This document shows positions 37,196 through 46,431 of a stretch of 64,000 nucleotides of DNA, piece after piece (the first letter of the stretch is position 1; each line of letters opens with the position of its first letter). The notes under the pieces were generated by a model, which made no database searches, was not told the origin of the DNA, and saw only the letters and a program-made list of their open reading frames with translations. The DNA is from Clostridia bacterium (GTDB taxonomy: Bacteria; Bacillota; Clostridia; Oscillospirales; Acutalibacteraceae): assembly GCA_017430145.1 (NCBI GenBank), contig JAFRNP010000058.1, positions 1-64,000 on the forward strand, written 5' to 3'. A program made the translations under genes and the position numbers.

Positions 37196-39967
37196 ATGAA
37201 AAAACTGGTCAGTTGTATCCTGGCGGCGGCTCTGCTGCTGGGCGTCTGCGTTTTGCCGGTCTCGGCGGCGGATGCTGCGCTGTTCGACGCAAAAAAGCAG
37301 TCGTTTGTGCTGAATGAAGGCCCCGAGATCGTACGTCTCAGGGCAAAGTCGGACGAATACGGTACCCAGGCGTGGGCATACGTCAAATCCACGGCGGCGT
37401 TTGACGCGCTCGGCGAGCGGTACTATGCGAATTTCAACGAATATGACGAGCTGTATGCGGAAGAACTGGGGATGGATCCGGAGAAAGTCAACGCCTATCA
37501 GATGGTCAGCGTCCAGCTTGCCTATTCCTTTGACGGCAAGACCTGGGTCAACGATCTTGAAGCGGGAGACGGCTATAATCCGGTGGAGGATTTCGACCTG
37601 GACGAAGACGGCTTTAACGAGTATGTCCGGATGCCGTCCTATACCGTCGATACAGACGATCAGGTCCACAAGTTTACCGTGTTTGACGGCGCGAACAGCG
37701 ATATGATCCCCCGTTATTTTGACGAGGACGGGGAAATGACCATCCGGGAAATGCTGACCAGGCGCAATAACGCCGTTTTGCAGGGCAAAGGCGAGTTTAC
37801 CGGCGGAAAATACGACAAGTCGGAGGAGAACGAGTGGCACGGCTTCGCGGTGGACTTTGCCAAAAACACCCTTTACGTCAAGGCGCGCTACCGTCTGTAC
37901 AGGGAGCTGCGTTACGATCAGAAGAACGGGGAGGAGTACTCCGACACGGGCATTTTCTATTCCGCGTGGGGAAAGGTGAAGACCTATAACAACGCCTCCT
38001 CCACCCTTGAAAAGCAGAACTGCGTGCCCGATATGGGCGCGCTGAAAACCGCCGCGGCGCCGGAGCTGGTTCCGCTTTCCAAAAAAAATGATACGGTCGA
38101 ACGGGACGGCGTGGACTTGAAAACGACCGTATACCGGATGGTTGTGCGCTTTCCCGATAAAATGAAGAGCGCGCTTGCCTGCTTTTTTGCGCTTGATGAT
38201 AACGACCTGCATGAACAATATACCGGAGAGCGGTATTCCCCGAATCTGGTTGTCGAGATCCGCGTAGGCGACGGCAAATGGTATTATCTGCACGAATATG
38301 ATCCCTTTTCCCCGTATTTCAGGTTTGACGACGACAATTATCAGGAACGCGGTATCATGGAAGAGCTCGGCTACCGGTCCGGAGATCCCGTGTATCTGCG
38401 CACGCGGCTTTACGGCGTTTACAGCTATGAAATCGAAGAGACAGACAATAACCCGCTGAAATCGGTCGTGACGGAGACCGAACCGGTTATGATCCGTTCC
38501 GGCGTCTCTCCGGCGGTGGAGCTAAGCCTGACGGGGAAGTACAGGATCGAATACGAGCTGAGCGGCGGGTCTTTTCAGCCCGGCTCCCGGCAGTTGAATA
38601 TGTTTGACGAAAATACCGTCGAGCACGTGGACCTGACCGGGAAGGATTATCAGCCTGTACGGGAACACTACACCTTTGAGGGCTGGTACACGGATCCTGC
38701 CTTTGCAAAAGGGACCAAAGTCACGTCTTTTGACACGGACAAAAAACAGAGCCTGTATTTCTATGCGAAGTGGATGGAACTGCCCTCCTATAAGATCGCT
38801 TACGACCTCGGCGTGATCACGGATTATGTGTACAATCCCAACCCCGATTCGATCTATCCCGATTCCGGCGAGAACGCCAACGGTACGGTGGATATCGGCG
38901 ACGTTTCGTACGAGGGCGCGAAATTCCTCGGCTGGTACGACGCGCCCACCGGCGGCAGCAAGGTCACGTCCCTGAAGTACGCCAATCTGAAAAAGGACGT
39001 CACGCTCTATGCCCGCTGGGAGCTGCCGCAGAAAACGATCACCTATTCCGGCGCGGGCAAAGACTATACGAACCATAAGGATAACCCCGCCGTCTATCGT
39101 CTGAACGCGGACGGCAACAATACGGTGCGCATCTTTGCGCCGCAGAAAACGGGTTTCATCTTTGACGGCTGGTTTAAAAATGCGGATCTTGAAAGCGACG
39201 GGCTTTTCTTTGACGCGGAGAAAAACGCCTGGCTGCTCAACGAGCGGGAGGACGTGACGCTTTACGCCAAATGGATCCGCGGCCGCTGGCCGATCAACTA
39301 CGTGCTCGGCGGCGACGATATTTATAACGGTATGAACCCGGAGGAATATACCTACGGGACCGCCGTCGTTTTTGAGGCGCCCACGCGCACCGGCTTTACC
39401 TTCGGCGGCTGGTTCACGGACGCGGCCTGCACGAAAAAAACGACCGGTGTTTCCGCGACCCAGGCAGGGGAGGTCACCGTTTACGCGAAATGGACGGCGA
39501 CCGTCTACACCGTGACCTACGACCTGCGCGACGAAAAGATCGTGCAGTTCTTCCGCAACGACAACCCCGCGACCAGAACGATCTACGACGAGATCGTCTT
39601 AAAGCCCCTTGTCCCCGTTTTAAAGCAGTATAAATTCCTCGGCTGGTATGACAACGTGAATTTCGACGGAAAACCGATCGAAAAGATAGGCGCAGGTACG
39701 GACAAAAACGTTACGCTCTACGCGAAGCTGTACGTCTATCAGTGGGGCGACGTGAACTTTGACGGCGACACGACCGCCGCCGACGCGCGTCTGATCCTGC
39801 GCCAGAGCGTGGACCTTGAAAACCTGCCGGCGGACGCCCTCGCCTGGGCGGACCTGGATCAGGACGGCTCGATTCTCGCTTCCGACGCCCGTTACGCCCT
39901 GCGTATGTCGGTGGACTTGGAATCGCCCGAAACGCTGAAGCTTCCGGCCGCACCTAAGAGTTTTTGA
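37196..39967 (+). CDS. Large secreted protein with InlB-type repeats and C-terminal dockerin
   Basis: 923 residues. Signal peptide (1-22, ending VSAAD). An unrecognised domain fills about 25-450. At least five InlB B/Listeria-Bacteroides repeats follow (GWYTDPAF, GWYDAPTGG, GWFKNADLESDG, GWFTDAACT, GWYDNVNFDG; each ending YAKW or similar). The last 70 residues form a type I dockerin: GDVNFDGDTTAADARLILR and DLDQDGSILASDARYALRMS, two Ca2+-loop repeats. Dockerins bind cohesins, so it may join a surface complex, but no cohesin gene is in this window. GAGAGGAAG precedes the ATG. Confidence 0.9.
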   Translation: MKKLVSCILAAALLLGVCVLPVSAADAALFDAKKQSFVLNEGPEIVRLRAKSDEYGTQAWAYVKSTAAFDALGERYYANFNEYDELYAEELGMDPEKVNAYQMVSVQLAYSFDGKTWVNDLEAGDGYNPVEDFDLDEDGFNEYVRMPSYTVDTDDQVHKFTVFDGANSDMIPRYFDEDGEMTIREMLTRRNNAVLQGKGEFTGGKYDKSEENEWHGFAVDFAKNTLYVKARYRLYRELRYDQKNGEEYSDTGIFYSAWGKVKTYNNASSTLEKQNCVPDMGALKTAAAPELVPLSKKNDTVERDGVDLKTTVYRMVVRFPDKMKSALACFFALDDNDLHEQYTGERYSPNLVVEIRVGDGKWYYLHEYDPFSPYFRFDDDNYQERGIMEELGYRSGDPVYLRTRLYGVYSYEIEETDNNPLKSVVTETEPVMIRSGVSPAVELSLTGKYRIEYELSGGSFQPGSRQLNMFDENTVEHVDLTGKDYQPVREHYTFEGWYTDPAFAKGTKVTSFDTDKKQSLYFYAKWMELPSYKIAYDLGVITDYVYNPNPDSIYPDSGENANGTVDIGDVSYEGAKFLGWYDAPTGGSKVTSLKYANLKKDVTLYARWELPQKTITYSGAGKDYTNHKDNPAVYRLNADGNNTVRIFAPQKTGFIFDGWFKNADLESDGLFFDAEKNAWLLNEREDVTLYAKWIRGRWPINYVLGGDDIYNGMNPEEYTYGTAVVFEAPTRTGFTFGGWFTDAACTKKTTGVSATQAGEVTVYAKWTATVYTVTYDLRDEKIVQFFRNDNPATRTIYDEIVLKPLVPVLKQYKFLGWYDNVNFDGKPIEKIGAGTDKNVTLYAKLYVYQWGDVNFDGDTTAADARLILRQSVDLENLPADALAWADLDQDGSILASDARYALRMSVDLESPETLKLPAAPKSF

Positions 39968-39969
39968 GA

Positions 39970-40131
39970 AAAGTCAAAAAGTCGGAAAGATATAAAGTAT
40001 TCCATTCGGAAGAGCTTTGTTTATGATCACGCAACGCAGGTCCCATCTGTGATCGGGTGCGGGGGTCCCGCCGTCATTTGTTACTTTGATACTTTTTTAC
40101 TTTCATATTTTTACATAAAAAGGAGATCTCT
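39970..40131. other. Intergenic region with imperfect inverted repeats
   Basis: A/AAGT-rich sequence at 39972-39995 is roughly complementary to 40080-40104, and a TATGATCA core lies between. It resembles, loosely, the repeats at 4639-4900. No promoter or gene was clear; AAAAGGAG at the end is the ribosome site of the next gene. Confidence 0.3.
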
Positions 40132-41484
40132 ATGAACGTATTGGTCCTCAACGGTTCCCCCGCGGGAAAGAACAGCATCACGCTGCAGACCGTGGAATAT
40201 CTGAAAGGCTGTTTCCCGTCCTGTGAATTTCGTGTGCTGCATGTGGGACAGAAGATCCGCAGTATCGAAAAGCAGTTCGATGAGAGCGCCGCGGCGCTTG
40301 CAGAGGCTCAGCTTATTTTGTTCTGCTATCCCGTATACACGTTTCTTGTCCCGGCGCAGCTCCACCGGTTTATTGAGCTGATGAAGGAACACAAGGCGGA
40401 GGTCGCCGGGAAATACGCCACGCAGCTGACTACCTCCAAACACTTTTACGATACCACCGCCCACCGGTTCATCGAAGAGAACTGCGCGGACCTGGGGCTG
40501 AAGTATATCCGGGGCTTATCCGCCGATATGGAGGACCTGCTGAACGAAAAGGGCAGGCGCGAAGCGGTGGACTTTTTCCGGTTCGTGCGCTTCAGTGTGG
40601 AAAACGGCTGCTATGAAACGCCCCTCAGTTTTCCCGAATCCGCCCAGGCAAAGCCGTTCCCGCTGCCTGAGGCAGCCGATAAGAAAAAAGACGGCGAGAT
40701 CGTCGTGGTGACGGACGGCGACGGCCCGGACGGGCGGCTGAAAGCGATGGCCGAATGCTTTGACCGGCTGTCGGACCGGAAGGTGCGCGTCGTTGACGTG
40801 TCGCAGTTCCGGTTTTCCGGCGGGTGCCTGGGCTGCTTCAAGTGCGCCGGGGACGGCACTTGCGTGTACAAGGACGGGTTCGACCGGTATCTGCGCGGCA
40901 ATATCCAGTCCGCGGACGCCATCGTTTACGCATACACGGTCAAAGACCACTCCATGGGCAGCACCTTCAAGACCTTTGACGACCGGCAGTTCTGCAACGG
41001 CCACCGCACGGTGACCATGGGCAAGCCCGTGGGATATCTGGTGTGCGGCGACCTGACGGGGGAGACCAACCTGAACCAGCTGATGGAGGCGCGCGCCGAG
41101 GTCGGCGGCAATTTCCTTGCCGGGGTCGCTTCGGACTGCCGGGCGCCGGAGGAAGAGATCGCGAGGCTTGCAAAACGGCTCTCCTGGGCGCTGGATACCG
41201 GTTATCAGCCACCGGCAAATTTCTACGGCGTGGGCGGCATGAAGATCTTCCGGGACCTGATCTATCAGATGCAGGGGCTCATGCACGCGGACCATCAGTT
41301 CTATAAAGAGCACGGTTTTTACGACTTCCCCCAGCGGCACAAAGCGAAGATCGCCGCCATGTATCTGGTGGGCGGTATGATGCGCAGCAAAAAGCTCGAA
41401 AAACAGGTCGCCCCGAAGATGACCGAGGGGATGCTGATGCCGTATAAAAAAGTGCTGAAGGACAATTCGCCGGCTGAAAAGTGA
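40132..41484 (+). CDS. Tandem flavodoxin-like NAD(P)H-dependent oxidoreductase fusion
   Basis: 450 residues, two flavodoxin-type domains. Domain 1 (about 1-165) has the FMN-phosphate loop LNGSPAGKNS and FCYPVYTFLVPAQLHRF. Domain 2 (about 185-350) starts VVVTDGDGPDG, a degenerate flavin loop, and has the Cys motif GGCLGCFKCAGDGTCVYKD known from iron-sulfur flavoproteins and FMN reductases. The C-terminus (350-450) is basic and helical. Cytoplasmic redox enzyme of unknown substrate. Domain 2 may bind Fe-S or only serve as partner. Confidence 0.82.
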   Translation: MNVLVLNGSPAGKNSITLQTVEYLKGCFPSCEFRVLHVGQKIRSIEKQFDESAAALAEAQLILFCYPVYTFLVPAQLHRFIELMKEHKAEVAGKYATQLTTSKHFYDTTAHRFIEENCADLGLKYIRGLSADMEDLLNEKGRREAVDFFRFVRFSVENGCYETPLSFPESAQAKPFPLPEAADKKKDGEIVVVTDGDGPDGRLKAMAECFDRLSDRKVRVVDVSQFRFSGGCLGCFKCAGDGTCVYKDGFDRYLRGNIQSADAIVYAYTVKDHSMGSTFKTFDDRQFCNGHRTVTMGKPVGYLVCGDLTGETNLNQLMEARAEVGGNFLAGVASDCRAPEEEIARLAKRLSWALDTGYQPPANFYGVGGMKIFRDLIYQMQGLMHADHQFYKEHGFYDFPQRHKAKIAAMYLVGGMMRSKKLEKQVAPKMTEGMLMPYKKVLKDNSPAEK

Positions 41485-41530
41485 ACCCGCGCCCACCGGC
41501 TGCACGGGGCTCCAATAGATAAATGTGTTC

Positions 41531-41558
41531 GGCGCTGCCGCCCGGCAGCGCCCGTTTT
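41531..41558 (+). terminator. Intrinsic terminator
   Basis: GGCGCTGCC-GCCC-GGCAGCGCC followed by CGTTTT, 47 nt after the oxidoreductase stop. Confidence 0.7.
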
Positions 41559-41580
41559 GGAAAAACGGCAATGTCAACAA

Positions 41581-41751
41581 CTTAAGGCAACACCGCACAA
41601 TTCGCGGCGCACGCCTTGCTTGATCTTTATTTCGTCATCCTGCACAGATTTTCCTTGCCAACCGCCAGGTTGACGGCGTCAAATCTGTACAATCTGACGA
41701 AAAAATCTACTGCGCAATCCGCACACCGGAATTATGCGGTGTTGCCTTAAG
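41581..41751. mobile_element. Fold-back MITE (171 bp) with CTTAAGGCAACACCGCA termini
   Basis: CTTAAGGCAACACCGCA (41581-41597) recurs in complement at 41735-41751, and the match runs on with one mismatch into AATTC. Further in, TTTCGTCA/TGACGAAA, then ACAGATTT/AAATCTGT, then CCAACC/GGTTG also pair, so the whole element can fold into one long hairpin. TTAA at both ends could be a target duplication next to GGCAACACCGCA termini. No open frame inside. It looks like a non-autonomous element moved by a transposase elsewhere. Confidence 0.85.
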
Positions 41752-41761
41752 AAAAAGTAAA

Positions 41762-41850
41762 AGGACCGCTTCGGTCCATCAGGTGACAGTTCCCCGATTG
41801 GCTGAAGCAAATCGGGATAACCGTCCCCGTGATCGACCTCTCCCGGCTTA
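41762..41850 (+). other. Two hairpins between MITE and MFS gene
   Basis: GGACCGCTTCGGTCC (41762-41776), then CCCCGATT...AATCGGG, extended outward by GTT/AAC and GAC/GTC, at about 41786-41830. They fill the untranslated region before the MFS gene. No known riboswitch was recognised. Confidence 0.45.
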
Positions 41851-41895
41851 CTTAGATTGTTGACATTGGGAAAAACGGGGATCGGAGAGACAGGG

Positions 41896-43329
41896 ATGAA
41901 TAAAGAGAACGCACAGCTCAAACAGGACAAACGGCGGCAGAAGACCGAAAAGGAGATCGCCCGGCGGCAGCGGCAGCTGGCGGCCGAGGGCGGCAGGTTC
42001 TACTTTCCGTATCTGCTGCTGATCATCTGCATCGTTTACATAACCGACGAAATCGCGTCGCAGATCGGCACCTTTATGAAAACGGAGATCGCCAACGATA
42101 TGCTCTCCCATTACGGGGAGTCCTCGGTCGGCGTGCTGGAGATCCTTTCCATGATCTCGGTGCCCTTCATGGCGCTGGGGATCCTGTACAAGCCCCTGTC
42201 GGACCGCTTCGGCAGGAAGCCTTTTCTGGTGATCAATACCTTCGGCATGGCGGCGGGCCTGCTGGTGATCTATTTATCGGATTCGATCCCGCTGTATGTG
42301 GTCGGCGCGTGCATGATCCAGTTTTTTGTTCCCCACGATATGCAGGCGGTGTATATCATGGAGGCGGCGCCAGCGAAACACCGGGCAAAGATCTATTCCT
42401 CGGTCAAATGTATCGCGATGCTCGGCGTGATGGTGATCCCGCTGCTGCGCCGGCTGTTCATGCACGCCACCGCCGAGTGGCGGCGGGTGTACCTGATCCC
42501 GGCGATCGTGGGCGCGGCGGTGAGCCTTGCGGCGCTGCTTTTTGCCAAAGAGACCCCCGCCTTCAACCGTGCGCGGATCAACTTTCTGACCGGCAACACC
42601 GAAGAAAACGGCACGCAGTCAGGCGGCGGCATCATTCCCGCGCTGAAATTCGTCTGGAAGCACAAGCAACTGCGCTGGCTGTTCATCGCCCTTGCCTGTT
42701 CCGAGACCGGCTTTACGCTTACCATCGACTATGAGGTCATCATGACCTACGGCTACGCCGGGCACGCGCTGAAAACCGGCAGCTTTTCAGACCTTGCCGC
42801 CGCGCTGGAGAGCGTCGGCGTCAACGAGGTCACCGCCGCGCTTTTCCTGTTTCCGGTGGGCTGCGCGCTGGGCCAGCTGATCCCGGGCTTTATTGCGGAC
42901 CTGAAAAGCCGCAAGGCGGCCGCGCTCGGCGCGTCGCTGTCCGCCGTTGTGTTTTTCGTCGGTTTCATGGCCGGCGCGAACATGGGGCTTGCGCCATATC
43001 TCGTGGGCTTTATGACGGGCGCGTGTATCGGCTTTTTCTGGGCAAACGTGGATACCGTGAACCTGATGGCGGGGGAGTCCGCTCCCACGGCGCTTCGCTC
43101 GTCGATCCTCTCCGCCGCGAACCTTGCCACCGGCATGGGCATCGGTCTCTCCTACGGTGTGACGCTGCCGCTTCTGACCGTGCTCGGCAACGGCGCCGCC
43201 GGGACGATCATCCTGTGCGTGACGCTGCCGGGGCTCATCGCCGCGTTCGCCGTGTTGTTCTTCAAAACGCATGATACAAGGGGCGTGGATCTCGCTGCCG
43301 TTACCGGCAGCGAATGGGACGATTTATGA
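41896..43329 (+). CDS. MFS transporter
   Basis: 477 residues from ATG 41896, preceded by GGAGAGACAGGG; an upstream ATG (41857) lacks a ribosome site. A basic cytoplasmic N-terminus (1-37) precedes about twelve hydrophobic helices. The MFS loop 2-3 motif appears as KPLSDRFGRKPFL. The region around HDMQAVYIMEAAPAKHRAK resembles the sugar-porter type. Substrate unknown. The gene lies directly downstream of the MITE, so its promoter may lie in or near that element. Confidence 0.88.
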   Translation: MNKENAQLKQDKRRQKTEKEIARRQRQLAAEGGRFYFPYLLLIICIVYITDEIASQIGTFMKTEIANDMLSHYGESSVGVLEILSMISVPFMALGILYKPLSDRFGRKPFLVINTFGMAAGLLVIYLSDSIPLYVVGACMIQFFVPHDMQAVYIMEAAPAKHRAKIYSSVKCIAMLGVMVIPLLRRLFMHATAEWRRVYLIPAIVGAAVSLAALLFAKETPAFNRARINFLTGNTEENGTQSGGGIIPALKFVWKHKQLRWLFIALACSETGFTLTIDYEVIMTYGYAGHALKTGSFSDLAAALESVGVNEVTAALFLFPVGCALGQLIPGFIADLKSRKAAALGASLSAVVFFVGFMAGANMGLAPYLVGFMTGACIGFFWANVDTVNLMAGESAPTALRSSILSAANLATGMGIGLSYGVTLPLLTVLGNGAAGTIILCVTLPGLIAAFAVLFFKTHDTRGVDLAAVTGSEWDDL

Positions 43330-43405
43330 ACAATCTACGGCGAAATTGCAGCAGATTTTTGATGAATATTTACAAAAAAAAGAATAAAAAATGTATGATT
43401 ATTTA

Positions 43406-43434
43406 TTGACATATGAATAACTCTCTGTTATAAT
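43406..43434 (+). promoter_or_regulatory. Promoter of DUF5684-type gene
   Basis: TTGACA (43406-43411), 17-nt spacer, TATAAT (43429-43434): a consensus promoter. Confidence 0.9.
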
Positions 43435-43484
43435 AACTGCAGAAAGCGTTTCGTTTTCAAATAAAAAAGTGAGGATGGTAGTTT

Positions 43485-44015
43485 ATGTCTTACTCCTACA
43501 GTTCCAGCGCAAATATGGATGACTTAATGGCAACTGTCGGCGTCGGCGGTATGATCGCAATGATCGTTGTCGGCCTCGCGGTTTCGATCGTCGCACTGAT
43601 CGCAATGGTCAAGATCTTCTCAAAAGCCGGAAAACCCGGTTGGCATGCGATCATCCCAATCCTGAATCTTTACGATGAGTTCGACATTGCATGGGGCAAC
43701 GGTATTTTGTTCCTGCTTATGCTGATCCCCGGCGTAAACGCCGTTGTGTCGATCATTCTGATGGTCAAGCTTGCCAAAGCCTTCGGTAAGGATACCGGCT
43801 TTGCGATCGGTCTGATCTTCCTGCCCTTTATCTTTATGCTGATCCTTGCGTTCGGCAGCGCAAGATATGTGGGCCCCAACGGCATCCCGAAGATGGGCGG
43901 GTATCCGCAGCCTCCCTATGGCGGCCAGCAGCCTCCCTACGGTGGTCAGCAGCCCCCTTACGGCGGCCAGCAGCCCCCCTATGACAATAATAATACCCAG
44001 TATCCTTATAACTGA
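43485..44015 (+). CDS. DUF5684-type membrane protein with PPYGGQQ tail
   Basis: 176 residues. Hydrophobic segments at about 18-42, 66-95 and 100-125 surround the KAGKPGWHAIIPILNLYDEF motif typical of the DUF5684 family. From about 138 on, the tail consists of repeats of QQPPYGG ending in NNNTQYPYN. The same kind of Q/P/Y/G tail is found on the unrelated TM2 protein at 47875-48483. Function unknown. A consensus promoter suggests strong expression. Confidence 0.85.
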   Translation: MSYSYSSSANMDDLMATVGVGGMIAMIVVGLAVSIVALIAMVKIFSKAGKPGWHAIIPILNLYDEFDIAWGNGILFLLMLIPGVNAVVSIILMVKLAKAFGKDTGFAIGLIFLPFIFMLILAFGSARYVGPNGIPKMGGYPQPPYGGQQPPYGGQQPPYGGQQPPYDNNNTQYPYN

Positions 44016-44040
44016 GTATCGGTTTGATCAGATGAACGTT

Positions 44041-44069
44041 GCCGCACGCAAACGCGTGCGGCGATTTTT
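44041..44069 (+). terminator. Intrinsic terminator
   Basis: GCCGCACGC-AAAC-GCGTGCGGC followed by GATTTTT. Separates the DUF5684 gene from the GNAT gene. Confidence 0.85.
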
Positions 44070-44096
44070 CAAATCATTCAGAAAGAGAGATGTATC

Positions 44097-44567
44097 ATGA
44101 CGATCCGAAGAGCCGGGATCAAAGATACCGGGGCGGTTTTGTCGCTTCTGTCGCAGGTGCTGGAGCTGCACGCATCGATCCGCCCGGATATTTTTATCTC
44201 CGGTACGACCAAGTATTCGGCGCAGGAGCTGGCAGAGATCTTTGCGGATGACAGCCGTCCTGTTTTTGTTGCAGTCAACGAGACGGACGCCGTGATCGGT
44301 TACGCATTCTGTGTAATTAGGCAGCCGTCGGATAAAACGAACCAGGTCCCCTTTTCGCAGCTTTATATCGACGATCTTTGCGTAGATGCGGCCAGCCGCG
44401 GGCAGGGCGTCGGCGAAGCGCTTTTCCGATATGTGCAGGAGACCGCAAAGGATCTCGGATGTTACGAAGTGACCCTTGCCGTTTGGGCTGGCAACGACGG
44501 CGCAAGCCGGTTCTATGAAAAAATGGGGATGCGGCCCAAGGAAACGATCATGGAGCTGATCCTTTAA
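44097..44567 (+). CDS. GNAT family N-acetyltransferase
   Basis: 156 residues with the GNAT fold: MTIRRAGIKDTGAVL at the start, IDDLCVDAASRGQGVGEALF as the acetyl-CoA pyrophosphate-binding motif (R-G-Q-G-V-G), and ASRFYEKMGMRPKETIMEL at the end. It transfers an acetyl group from acetyl-CoA to an unknown amine. The ribosome site is modest (GAAAGAGAGA). It is followed at 16 nt by the YunG-GH29 gene, probably cotranscribed. Confidence 0.9.
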   Translation: MTIRRAGIKDTGAVLSLLSQVLELHASIRPDIFISGTTKYSAQELAEIFADDSRPVFVAVNETDAVIGYAFCVIRQPSDKTNQVPFSQLYIDDLCVDAASRGQGVGEALFRYVQETAKDLGCYEVTLAVWAGNDGASRFYEKMGMRPKETIMELIL

Positions 44568-44583
44568 CGGGAGAGAAAGAGAT

Positions 44584-46431
44584 ATGCACCGGTTTTACGG
44601 AATGGAAAGCGCCCCCGACGACGTTCTGGAGCTGTATAACGATCTGCTTGCGCTGTGGTCTCCGGAGACCTGCGCGCCGCGTCTGAGAAGCCAATGGTCG
44701 CAGGAGAACCCTACCAAGGGACAATGCTCCGTAACTGCGTTTCTTGTGCAGGACCTGCTTGGCGGAGAGGTTTTGGGCGTAAAGCTCTCCGACGGCAATT
44801 ATCACTGCTTCAACGTGCTGGAAAGCGGCGTGTTCGATCTGACCAGCGAGCAGTTTTCCGGCAGGCAGCTTTCCTATGCGGGCGCCGTGCCCCAGACAAG
44901 GGAGGCACACTTTGCAAAGGAAGAAAAATACCGGCGTTACCTGCTTCTGAAAACGAAGCTGAAGTGGCGCCGGCTGGTGAATGAAGTGGTGGCGTCCGGC
45001 CCCTACCGGGCGGACTGGGAATCGCTTTCGCAGCATCCCGTCCCCGTGTGGTTCCGGCGGGACAAGCTTGGGGCGTTTATCCACTGGGGCGTTTACAGCG
45101 TACCCGCCTGGGGCAACGAGTGGTATCCCCGGTCGATGTACGATCCCGCTTCCCCTGAATTTGAACACCACCGCAGCGTCTACGGAGACCAGAAAACCTT
45201 CGGATACAAGGATTTTATCCCGTCTTTCCGGGCGGAGAAATTTGACCCCGACGCGTGGGCGGCGCTCTTTGCCGACGCCGGGATCCGCTACGTGACGCCG
45301 GTGGCGGAGCACCACGACGGGTTTGCGATGTATCCTACCGATTTCAACCCCTTCAACGCCGCCGAAATGGGCCCCTGCCGTGACGTGGTGGGAGAGCTGA
45401 AAGCGGCGTGTGAACGGCGGGGCCTGACGTTTTGTGCATCCACCCACCGTGCCGAGCACTATTTCTTTTTGAATATGGGCAGGACCTTTGACAGCGATAT
45501 CGGAGACGAACGGTATTATGCGCTTTACGGGCCTGCCGTCTATGCCCCGGAATTTGACGCCCGTGTGCTGCATATCACCACTGAAGATCCCCGGTCCCTG
45601 CCGCCGTACGCCGCGTGGCTGGAGGACTGGACGCTTAGGACCTGTGAGCTTGTGGACCGTTACCGGCCGAGCCTGCTGTATTTTGACTGGTGGGTCCACA
45701 ACCGGGCATTCAAACCCTATCTCAAACGGATCGCCGCTTTTTACTATAACCGTGCGGTACAGTGGGAGAAGGAAGTGACGATCACCTATAAACACGAGGC
45801 GTTCCCGCCCGGCGTTGCCGTGTTCGACGTGGAGCGCGGCGCTTTGACCGATATCTCTCCGGTGCCCTGGCAGACGGATACCGCCATCGGCAAGCTTTCG
45901 TGGGGGTACCGGGCGGATAACGAATACAAATCTGCAAGGCAGGTGATCTGCGACCTCGTTGACATCGTTTCCAAAAACGGCAACCTGATGATCAACATCG
46001 GGCCGAAACCCGACGGCACCCTGACGGAAGAGGAGACCCGGGTCCTGACAACGCTCGGTAAATGGATGGCGGTGAACGGCGACGGGATCTGCGGCACGAC
46101 GTGCTGGCGGATCTTCGGAGAGGGTACGGTGAACGCCGAAGCGGGCTTCTTTAAGGACAACGACGAAAAACCCTTTACGGACAGGGATTTCCGGTTTACC
46201 TGCAAAAACGGCGCGTTGTACGCCTTTCAGATGTCGCCGGCAAAGACCGTAAAGATCCGTTCCCTCGCCAAACGCAAGGAACACGATTTTCTGATCGAAA
46301 GCGTTTCGTCTCCCAGCGTACCGATCGAAAACTGGACGCGCACCGAAGAGGGGCTTGAGATCAGCTTAAGGGATCTGCCCGCAGGTGCGCTTGAAGGGCT
46401 GCCCGTCTGCTTCAGGATCACGTTTGAATAA
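44584..46431 (+). CDS. YunG-like domain fused to GH29 alpha-L-fucosidase
   Basis: 615 residues in one frame. Residues about 10-135 match YunG-family proteins by eye (SQWSQENPTKGQCSVTAFLV, GGEVLGVKL, FDLTSEQF). From about 150 the protein is GH29: WFRRDKLGAFIHWGVYSVPA, GNEWYPRSMY, EHHDGFAMY, then LLYFDWW holding the likely nucleophile Asp, and NLMINIGPKPDGTLTEEE. A C-terminal beta domain follows. No signal peptide, so it should act on imported fucosides. GH29 enzymes release alpha-L-fucose. The YunG part has no known activity. Confidence 0.9.
   Translation: MHRFYGMESAPDDVLELYNDLLALWSPETCAPRLRSQWSQENPTKGQCSVTAFLVQDLLGGEVLGVKLSDGNYHCFNVLESGVFDLTSEQFSGRQLSYAGAVPQTREAHFAKEEKYRRYLLLKTKLKWRRLVNEVVASGPYRADWESLSQHPVPVWFRRDKLGAFIHWGVYSVPAWGNEWYPRSMYDPASPEFEHHRSVYGDQKTFGYKDFIPSFRAEKFDPDAWAALFADAGIRYVTPVAEHHDGFAMYPTDFNPFNAAEMGPCRDVVGELKAACERRGLTFCASTHRAEHYFFLNMGRTFDSDIGDERYYALYGPAVYAPEFDARVLHITTEDPRSLPPYAAWLEDWTLRTCELVDRYRPSLLYFDWWVHNRAFKPYLKRIAAFYYNRAVQWEKEVTITYKHEAFPPGVAVFDVERGALTDISPVPWQTDTAIGKLSWGYRADNEYKSARQVICDLVDIVSKNGNLMINIGPKPDGTLTEEETRVLTTLGKWMAVNGDGICGTTCWRIFGEGTVNAEAGFFKDNDEKPFTDRDFRFTCKNGALYAFQMSPAKTVKIRSLAKRKEHDFLIESVSSPSVPIENWTRTEEGLEISLRDLPAGALEGLPVCFRITFE

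Noticed and set aside
44548..46284. 578-codon open frame opposite the GH29 fusion gene
   Set aside because: Antisense to a clear glycoside hydrolase; no recognisable motif.
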